A stretch of 64,000 nt of DNA from NCBI RefSeq assembly GCF_019977355.1, contig NZ_AP024655.1:3348001-3412000 (forward strand), in the 5' to 3' direction. How positions within the stretch are numbered: the first letter of the stretch is position 1; each line of letters opens with the position of its first letter. Origin of the DNA: Arthrobacter sp. NicSoilB8. Lineage in GTDB: Bacteria; Actinomycetota; Actinomycetes; Actinomycetales; Micrococcaceae. Both the position numbers and the translations under genes were made by a program. This document shows positions 54,516 to 64,000 of the stretch, piece after piece. Below the pieces are notes generated by a model. That model was given only the letters and a program-made list of their open reading frames with translations, was not told the origin of the DNA and searched no databases.

Positions 54516-56303
54516 GTGGAGAGCAGAACGGCTTGGAGCGTTGAAAGCAGGGCGGCGGTGGCGGCCGCTGCCGCGTCCTTTGCTGCGCTGGCCGCTTTGA
54601 TGGGCGCCGACGGGGACGGCGAAAAGCACGCTGATTCGGCCTGCGCTGATGGCCTGCTGGACGCGCATCCTTTGCCTTGTGCCGATCCTTTGCGGCAGCT
54701 GGCGGACGGGTGTCTGGACGGGTTGGCCGAGGTGGCGCGGTTGGAGGCCAGGATGGCGGCGTTGAAGGTGCACCTGGCCGCGGACCATGTCCGCGCGGCG
54801 GGGTTGCTGGCGGGCCCGGCGGGATCACCCCAGGAGGCCACGGCCCGGGAGATGGCGCTGGTCGCGGAGGTCGCGTGTGTGCTGACCGTGAGCGAACGGA
54901 CCGCCGGGGCGCTGCTGTCCGATGCCCTGGCGTTGACGTCGTCGCTGCCACTGACCCTGGCCGCGCTGGGCGCCGGGACGATCTCCTGGGCCCACGCCCG
55001 GATCATCATTGACGAAACCCAGAACCTGGACCGGGCCGGGGCGGCCGGGCTGGAGGAGCACTTCCTGGACCCCGACGCCCCGGACGCCGGCGCCCCGAGC
55101 CCGGCCCGGGGCTGCCGGGCCGGGGAGCTCACGGCGTCCCGGTTCCGGGCCAAGGCCCGGGCCTGGCGGGAACGCCACCACCCGGCCAGCATCGAAGCCC
55201 GCCACGTGAAGGGCTCCGGGGACCGACGCGTCGAGTTCGTTCCGGACCGGGACGGCATGGCATGGCTGAGCGCTTATTTCCCCGCCGACACCGCCGCGGG
55301 GATCTGGGACCGGGCCACCACGGCCGCCCGCGCCCTCCAGGGCCCGGACGAGGCCCGCACCCTGGCCCAGCTCCGCGCCGACATCACCGCCACCTGGCTC
55401 CTCACCACCACCACCAGTCCCGGCGGGAACACCGGCACCGGGACCACCGGCGACGGCTTGGCCGGGGCGGGCGCCAACACCGGCGGGTGCGGGGGTGTGC
55501 CGTCGCCGCGGGCGCAGGTCCTGGTCACCGTCCCGGTGCTGTCGCTGCTGGGCGTCACCGGGGAACCGGCCGTCCTGGACGGGTACGGGCCGATCCCGCC
55601 GTCGATGGCCCGGCGGCTCGTCGCCGAGGGCGCCGGGTCCTTCTACCGGGTCCTGGTTGACCCGCGGGACGGTGCCCCGCTGGAAATCGGCCGGAGCAGC
55701 TACCGGGTCACCAAGGCCCAGCGGCACTGGCTCCGGCTCCGCGACAGCCACTGCTCGTTCCCGGGCTGTAACAACCATTCCCTGGACAACGACGCGGACC
55801 ACCTGCTGGCGTGGGCCGACGGCGGCACCACCGGCATCGCCAACCTGGGCCAGCCCTGCCCCAAACACCACCGCCTCAAACACTCCTCGGCCTGGCAACC
55901 CGTCGGGGCCAGCAAAACCAGCCCGCCCGGCTGGATCTCACCGGCACGGCGACACTATCCGAGCGAACGCCCCGGCTGGGAACCACCCCAATGGCCGGAC
56001 GACTTCCTGACTGCGGATCCCTTCCTGGACCAAGGTTTCAACCTGCCCCCGGATATCGGTGGGGACCCGCCCGCGGAGCCGGACCTGGCCCTGTTGCCCG
56101 AACACGTCCTGTCAATGGATCCCGGTGCGGAACCCGATCCCGTCCTGCCCCCGGATCCCTTCCCGGAATGGCACCACTTCACCGCGCTGCCATTTACCCT
56201 GCAGCGATTCACCCTGCACCAATTCACTCACGGCTATACCGACGCTCCGGACTGGCCGGCGCCCCTCGACGACCCCATCCCGCAAGAACTCCTGGTTCTG
56301 TAG
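54516..56303 (+). CDS. DUF222 / HNH endonuclease-domain protein
   Basis: A 595-residue protein of the DUF222-HNH family (related to the mycobacterial 13E12 repeat proteins). DUF222 covers about 60-380 (VARLEARMAALKVHLAADHV, then AALGAGTISWAHARIIIDET). The HNH nuclease motif lies at about 410-450: HCSFPGCNNHSLDNDADHLL and QPCPKHHRLKHS, with the C-x4-C, D-H and final HH ligands present. A Pro/Asp-rich tail of 110 residues ends with repeated F-T-L units. Such genes occur in many near-identical copies in Arthrobacter and are often linked to repeats, so this may be a mobile passenger in the polysaccharide region. Confidence 0.92.
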   Translation: MESRTAWSVESRAAVAAAAASFAALAALMGADGDGEKHADSACADGLLDAHPLPCADPLRQLADGCLDGLAEVARLEARMAALKVHLAADHVRAAGLLAGPAGSPQEATAREMALVAEVACVLTVSERTAGALLSDALALTSSLPLTLAALGAGTISWAHARIIIDETQNLDRAGAAGLEEHFLDPDAPDAGAPSPARGCRAGELTASRFRAKARAWRERHHPASIEARHVKGSGDRRVEFVPDRDGMAWLSAYFPADTAAGIWDRATTAARALQGPDEARTLAQLRADITATWLLTTTTSPGGNTGTGTTGDGLAGAGANTGGCGGVPSPRAQVLVTVPVLSLLGVTGEPAVLDGYGPIPPSMARRLVAEGAGSFYRVLVDPRDGAPLEIGRSSYRVTKAQRHWLRLRDSHCSFPGCNNHSLDNDADHLLAWADGGTTGIANLGQPCPKHHRLKHSSAWQPVGASKTSPPGWISPARRHYPSERPGWEPPQWPDDFLTADPFLDQGFNLPPDIGGDPPAEPDLALLPEHVLSMDPGAEPDPVLPPDPFPEWHHFTALPFTLQRFTLHQFTHGYTDAPDWPAPLDDPIPQELLVL

Positions 56304-56485
56304 GTCCCACTGCAAAAAGACGCACGGTGCCATTTTCAGACGCCATCCTGCACGGGATGTGCGAAGTCCACTGCATCAGGCAGTCGGGGGCCAGATCGGC
56401 ACGCCGGCCGGTGACGGCGTGGCCGCCATGTGATCTGCGACGGCTGCGGCGTTCGATCTGTGCAGGACGTTCCGAACGACCCTGG

Positions 56486-57148
56486 CTAACTAAGCTTGGC
56501 GAGTTCGGCAAGCTGGCCGGAAACGTTCTCGGGCTCGGCCGCATCTGACGGAAGGGCAAGGGTCACCCTCAGCACCGACAGGCCGTCCACGGCTTCGAGG
56601 ACGTACTCCGTGGTCCCGCTGAGCCGGTTCACCGAGTACCACGCCGCCGTCCCCAGACCCGGCACTGACACGGGAGCCATCATGAGCCGGGGCAACCCGA
56701 GCCGGTCCAGTGCCGCCTGGTCCGGCGCTGTGGTCCGGGCGATGATCAGGGCATTGCCCACGTCCGGAGCCTGCCCGGCGCTGACCGGGGCCAGCGCGAA
56801 CGTGCAGACACGCTCCGCCACCCCATCCTTGGTGGAGGCCTGGACGTCGGCTTCCTGCACGCCGTCGGCCACCGGCCCTAGCAGCCGCTGGATGTCCGGC
56901 AGCGCCGGGCGGGCGCAGTCCTCCCGCGGCGCCGGCAGCACGGTGCGCCCGTCGTGAGTCAGGGGGTCGTTCCCGGGGGCAATGCCGGATGTCGCCGTCG
57001 GGGTAGGAGCAGGCGTCGTGACGGCCTCCGATTGTGCAGCCGATGGTGGCGGGCCGGGCGCCGGGGCTGCCGTGCAGGCACCCAGGACCAGGCCGGCCGC
57101 GACGGCCAGCGAGCCCACAACGCCGAACCGGCTAGTTGAAGATGTCAT
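56486..57148 (-). CDS. Hypothetical lipoprotein
   Basis: A 220-residue protein with a signal peptide ending in the lipobox VLGACTAAP (Cys about 25), then a Pro/Thr-rich linker to about 60 (AAPAPGPPPSAAQSEAVTTP). The folded part has two Cys (EDCARP, about 78, and RVCTF, about 114) and mixed strands. It resembles DUF3558-like secreted proteins in plan, but I do not recognise it with certainty. Its start overlaps the end of the L,D-transpeptidase gene by 17 bases, so they form an operon and may act together at the wall. Confidence 0.75.
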   Translation of the reverse strand: MTSSTSRFGVVGSLAVAAGLVLGACTAAPAPGPPPSAAQSEAVTTPAPTPTATSGIAPGNDPLTHDGRTVLPAPREDCARPALPDIQRLLGPVADGVQEADVQASTKDGVAERVCTFALAPVSAGQAPDVGNALIIARTTAPDQAALDRLGLPRLMMAPVSVPGLGTAAWYSVNRLSGTTEYVLEAVDGLSVLRVTLALPSDAAEPENVSGQLAELAKLS

Positions 57149-58937
57149 GAGCCACTCCCATCACGAAACGGTCACCGGAATGCGCCGTCCTCAGGTACTG
57201 CAGCAAGTCCCCGTCGTTGAGGGAGATGCAGCCCCACGTGGGCAGGTTGTTGCCGTGGAGGAAGATCGCGAATCCGGCGTTCATGGTGATGGGCGCGTCC
57301 GGCGGCCGGTTGTAGTTGATGACGACCCCCTGCCGGTAGTCATGGGACGGCCGGGTCGCGAAGTACCACATGTTCTCGTCCGGGAACACGTCCGCGCTCG
57401 ACTCGAAGTACTTATTGTAGTTGGCATTGAGCCGGCCGCCCCAGCGCGAATAGGGGTTGAGGGTCCGGTATGGCAAAGCCGTGCCGGGGTTGCCCAGGCC
57501 GAAGGCTTGGGTGACGGTGAAGGATCCGGTCGGGGAGAACATCTGCCAGGTGGGACCGGTCGCCACGCCGGGGGCGGCGAAGCCGGACTCGCCCGCATGG
57601 CCCAGCGCGCCCCACTCCTTGACGTAGCTGCCGTCCGCCCGGCGGACGCAGGTGATGAAGGTGACGCCGGTGGACCCGTAGTCGTCAGCGATCGCGAAGG
57701 ACACCCTTGAAGCCCCCTCGGTGCGGTACTTCACGGCCCCGGAACTGATGGCCGGGCAGTACGCGGCCGAGGTCAGCCGGTACCGGACCCCGGCCCGCGG
57801 AATCCATTCGAGCCGGCCGTACTGGAAGGACTGGCTGCAGTAGCCGCCCCGGTCGCAGGCCTCGGCCGTGACGGGATACCCGAGGGCGCCGTCCTGGGCC
57901 TTGCGCGCCGAATAGAACTGGCCGAGACCGCCCCACACCGCCTGCGTGCCGGCGCCTGCCGCGTAGTAGATCCGTCCTCGCTGGAAGGCCTGAGAGCAGC
58001 CGCCGCTCCGCAGTCCGCACTTTTCCGCCCCGGTCGGGTAGCCCAGATACCCGCCGCTGCCACCCAGGGCCACGTAGCGGGCATTGATCGCGCCCCAGAC
58101 CGGGAACGTGCCCGCGCCGGGGGCAAAGTACACGGCACCGCGCTGGAACTTCTGGCTGCAGGCCCCGCCGGGCAGCCCGCACTTTTCGGCTGCCAGCGGA
58201 TAGCCCAGGTACCCTTTCAGCCCGCCCTGGGCATCGTAGGCGGCGCCGATGGCGCCCCAAACCGGATACGTTCCGATGCCGATCACGTTATAGAGAGCCC
58301 CGCGCTGGAACGCCTGACGGCACACCCGGGGCTCTCCGCCGCAACTGGCGTCCCCCACCGGGTAGGCAAGATAGCTTCGAACGCCGCCCGCGTTGCGCCA
58401 GGCATTCAGCACGCCGCCGGAGAGCAGGTGGGCGCCCGTGGCGACGCTCCAGACGATGGTTCCATTCGTGAAGGCCTGGAGGCAGCCGCCGCCGGGCAGG
58501 CCGCATTGCTGCGCGGCCGTGGCCGGCCCCGCAGTTCCGTCGGCACCGCCGAGCCGCTCATATTCGACGCCGATGGCCCCGGGCACTCGGATGGCCGCTT
58601 CCGCGGCCGCCCCCGCGGGAGCTGCCTTGGCAGATGGCCCGGCAGGCTGCGCGGCAGCCGGGGACACGCCGGCGGACGACGTCGGTGTTGGTGCCGGCGT
58701 CGCTGTCCGTGTGGCTGAAGACGTTGGTGACGGTGTTGACGTCGGCTCGGCCGTGCGCGATGGCGCAGCGGCGGGTGCCGCCGCCGGCGACGCTGTGGCC
58801 GGTGATGTCGCTTGGGCTGTGGCAGCGGGCTGAGGCGCGGTTGTCTCCGCGAAGGCTCCCTGGCTGAGGCCTGCCACCACGGTTACGGTCACAGCCGCGA
58901 TGGCCACGGCCCTGGTCATGATCCCCACAGCTGCCAT
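57132..58937 (-). CDS. LGFP-repeat L,D-transpeptidase
   Basis: A 601-residue secreted wall enzyme; the ATG chosen has GGGAG six bases ahead, and an ATG five codons earlier is possible. A signal peptide (TRAVAIAAVTVTVVAGLSQG) is followed by a long Ala/Pro/Thr-Ser linker (to about 135). Five LGFP-type repeats of about 53 residues follow (GYLGYPLAAEKCGLPGGACS, GYLGYPTGAEKCGLRSGGCS, ALGYPVTAEACDRGGYCS). The C-terminus is a YkuD-like catalytic domain with HGNNLPTWGCISLNDGDLL (about 562; catalytic Cys). LGFP modules anchor proteins to wall polysaccharide in corynebacteria. It should crosslink peptidoglycan or attach a polymer or protein to it. Confidence 0.9.
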   Translation of the reverse strand: MAAVGIMTRAVAIAAVTVTVVAGLSQGAFAETTAPQPAATAQATSPATASPAAAPAAAPSRTAEPTSTPSPTSSATRTATPAPTPTSSAGVSPAAAQPAGPSAKAAPAGAAAEAAIRVPGAIGVEYERLGGADGTAGPATAAQQCGLPGGGCLQAFTNGTIVWSVATGAHLLSGGVLNAWRNAGGVRSYLAYPVGDASCGGEPRVCRQAFQRGALYNVIGIGTYPVWGAIGAAYDAQGGLKGYLGYPLAAEKCGLPGGACSQKFQRGAVYFAPGAGTFPVWGAINARYVALGGSGGYLGYPTGAEKCGLRSGGCSQAFQRGRIYYAAGAGTQAVWGGLGQFYSARKAQDGALGYPVTAEACDRGGYCSQSFQYGRLEWIPRAGVRYRLTSAAYCPAISSGAVKYRTEGASRVSFAIADDYGSTGVTFITCVRRADGSYVKEWGALGHAGESGFAAPGVATGPTWQMFSPTGSFTVTQAFGLGNPGTALPYRTLNPYSRWGGRLNANYNKYFESSADVFPDENMWYFATRPSHDYRQGVVINYNRPPDAPITMNAGFAIFLHGNNLPTWGCISLNDGDLLQYLRTAHSGDRFVMGVAHDIFN

Positions 58938-59030
58938 TTTTTGCTCCCGCATCCCCCGGTACGGGGCTGAGCCCCCGTTTCGGGCCCATCATAACGGACG
59001 GTCTGCGTGCGGGGACGGCCGGGCGCGCCG

Positions 59031-59783
59031 CTACAGGGCGAGCGACCTGCGCCGGAGCTCGCCGACGACGTCGTGCACTTCGCCGTCCATGACGATTTCG
59101 CCGTGTTCGAGCAGGACGCCCCGCTCACACACCGTGGCGACCAGGTCCAGGTCATGGCTCACGACAAACAGGGTTTTGCCCATGTCGGAGAGTTCCTTGA
59201 TCTTCGCGATGCACTTGCGCTGGAAGGGCTCGTCGCCCACGGCGAGGATCTCGTCGATCAGGAAGACCTCGGGATCCGTGTGCACCGCGATGGAAAACGC
59301 CAGCCGCAGGTACATGCCGGAGGAATAGAACTTCACCTCGGTGTCGATGAACTCGCCGATTTCGGAGAATTCGACGATCGAGTCGAATTTCTCGTCGATC
59401 TGCTTCTCGGTCATGCCGAGGATGGCGCCGTTGAGGTACACGTTGTCCCGGCCGCTGAGGTCATGGTGGAAGCCTGCCCCGACCTCGATGAGTCCGGCGA
59501 CGCGGCCGCGCGTGCGCACCGTTCCGCCGTCGGGCTGCAGGACCCCGGAGATGAGCTTCAGGAGCGTTGACTTTCCGGAACCGTTGAGTCCCATGAGCGC
59601 AACCGTTTCGCCCTGCTTGACCTCAAGGGAGACATCCTTGAGGGCCAGGAACCTCTTCGAGAGGTCGCCCTTGCGGCCCTTCACGAGCCAGACGAGCGCT
59701 TCCTTCAGGGAACGGGTGTGGCGGAGCACGAACTGTTTCCGGACGTCGGTGCAGATGATGGCCACGTGGCCGTGCGCGGTCAT
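59031..59783 (-). CDS. wzt: ABC polysaccharide exporter ATPase (Wzt/TagH-like)
   Basis: A 250-residue ATPase starting MTAHGHVAIICTDVRKQFVL behind AGGAGCTCTGAC, one base after the permease stop. Walker A is MGLNGSGKSTLLKL (about 64), the signature YSSGMYLRLAFS (about 153), and Walker B PEVFLIDEILAVGDE. The extended N-terminal HTRSLKEALVWL segment is typical of polysaccharide exporters. The C-terminal carbohydrate-binding domain of E. coli O9a Wzt is absent, as in mycobacterial galactan and Klebsiella O2a exporters. It acts with the permease at 59785. Confidence 0.93.
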   Translation of the reverse strand: MTAHGHVAIICTDVRKQFVLRHTRSLKEALVWLVKGRKGDLSKRFLALKDVSLEVKQGETVALMGLNGSGKSTLLKLISGVLQPDGGTVRTRGRVAGLIEVGAGFHHDLSGRDNVYLNGAILGMTEKQIDEKFDSIVEFSEIGEFIDTEVKFYSSGMYLRLAFSIAVHTDPEVFLIDEILAVGDEPFQRKCIAKIKELSDMGKTLFVVSHDLDLVATVCERGVLLEHGEIVMDGEVHDVVGELRRRSLAL

Positions 59784-59784
59784 G

Positions 59785-60654
59785 TCAGAGCTCCTGTGCG
59801 AAGTGGACGGCGAGCCGGCGGAACGTCCACTGTCCAAGGAACAGCACCGCCAGCGTGATCAGCAGGGCGACGGGCAGCCAGAGCGTCAGCATGCCCGGGG
59901 GTGAGGCGTCGTTGACCATCTGGTCTGGCTTGAGCGTCGGCTCCCAGAAGGCCCAGTGGAAGACCTCGACGGCGACCGTCATCGGGTTCAGCTGGTAGAT
60001 CCAAAACCAGTCACCCATGACTTTTTGGACCATGGACCAGAGGTAGAGGACCGGTGAGGCCCAGGTGACCACCATGACGATCATGTCGACGATGTTTTCG
60101 GAGTCCCGGAAATAGACGTTGACGGCGCCGAACAGCAGGCCCAGGCCGGTGCCCAGGACAGCCACCATGAGGAAAATCAGGACCACCGCGGCGAGCTGCA
60201 GCAGCGTCGGTGCCCACCCCACCACCAGGCAGGCGCCGACCAGCACCAGCAGCTGGGGCAGGAAGTGCGCTGCCGACACCCAGACCGTGGCCACCGGGAA
60301 GAGTTCCCGCGGCAGGTAGATCTTCCGGATCAGGTCCCGGTTGTCCACGATCGAGCGGGTGGCGTTGGACAGCGATTCCGTGAAGAAGTTCACCAGGACA
60401 ATGCCGGAGAACAGGTAGATCGCGTAGTTGGGCGTGCCCCGCTGGAGATTCAGGAAGATGCCCAGCGCCACGAAGTAGATCAGGAACTGCACGAGCGGCT
60501 TCACGTAGGACCACAGCAGGCCCAGCACCGAGCCGCGGTAGCGCACCTTGATTTCCTTGCGCACCAACAGCTTCAGGAGGAAGCGGTCGCCGTAGACGTC
60601 CAGCAGCCCGTGCCCGGTCCCGGGCTTGATCAGTTGGTCGGTTTGACCAGCCAT
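59785..60654 (-). CDS. wzm: ABC polysaccharide exporter permease (Wzm/TagG-like)
   Basis: A 289-residue ABC-2 permease with six hydrophobic helices. The amphipathic N-terminal segment (FLLKLLVRKEIKVRYRGSVL) and GLLWSYVKPLVQFLIYFVAL define the polysaccharide exporter group; RDSENIVDMIVMVVTWASPV (about 185) is a further mark. It is directly followed by the ATPase gene and preceded by the galactofuranosyltransferase gene (0-1 bases apart). It would export an undecaprenyl-linked galactan-type glycan. Confidence 0.93.
   Translation of the reverse strand: MAGQTDQLIKPGTGHGLLDVYGDRFLLKLLVRKEIKVRYRGSVLGLLWSYVKPLVQFLIYFVALGIFLNLQRGTPNYAIYLFSGIVLVNFFTESLSNATRSIVDNRDLIRKIYLPRELFPVATVWVSAAHFLPQLLVLVGACLVVGWAPTLLQLAAVVLIFLMVAVLGTGLGLLFGAVNVYFRDSENIVDMIVMVVTWASPVLYLWSMVQKVMGDWFWIYQLNPMTVAVEVFHWAFWEPTLKPDQMVNDASPPGMLTLWLPVALLITLAVLFLGQWTFRRLAVHFAQEL

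Positions 60655-64000
<3,346 letters not shown>

Overview
The window is high-GC actinobacterial DNA, most like Arthrobacter/Pseudarthrobacter (Micrococcaceae). The grounds are the fused E2-E1 2-oxoglutarate dehydrogenase/decarboxylase (Kgd), a SigR-RsrA thiol-stress pair of the mycothiol type, the 24-residue ribosomal protein bL37, a SAM-IV riboswitch, GuaB1, a HisN-type histidinol phosphatase, and frequent GTG/TTG starts. No phage, CRISPR array or complete insertion sequence was recognised. The assignment rests on gene content and was not tested by database search.

1-23 kb is mostly core genome. In order: guaB1 (partial), kgd, a GDSL-like protein, a DUF4097-PadR pair with three operator-like palindromes, bL37, sigR-rsrA with a SigR-type promoter, a DoxX protein, aroA, rsgA, hisN, a SAM-IV riboswitch with a class V aminotransferase, a methyltransferase with a repeat-encoded N-terminus, mntH-mntR with a palindrome upstream, a crcB pair, several small genes, a GH13 amylase, tmRNA (ssrA) and smpB. 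23-33 kb holds a cell-division block (M23 peptidase, ftsX, ftsE, prfB) and a Tad/Flp secretion locus (cpaF, tadB, tadC, a small pilin-like gene, two TadE-like genes, a TadG-like gene).

33-64 kb is a large surface-polysaccharide region with mixed gene orientation. It carries two paralogous DUF2142 membrane proteins around an orphan PstS-like lipoprotein, GtrA, dTDP-rhamnose genes (a rfbC-rfbD fusion, rfbB, and a distant rfbA), a GH25 lysozyme, a Wzx-like flippase, five family-2 glycosyltransferases, DUF2304, a sugar epimerase, an acyltransferase and a DUF6541 protein. It ends with a galactan-type module (glf, glfT2-like transferase, ABC permease and ATPase) next to an LGFP-repeat L,D-transpeptidase and a lipoprotein. 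Together the genes suggest synthesis of rhamnose- and galactofuranose-containing wall polymers, two export routes (flippase and ABC transporter), and enzymes for wall remodelling or attachment.

Non-coding structure of note: several short tandem-repeat arrays with different periods (11, 13, 14, 18 and about 23 bp) in or beside intergenic regions, strong hairpin terminators between convergent genes, and a CTAG tetranucleotide that gives the stop codon to two converging genes.
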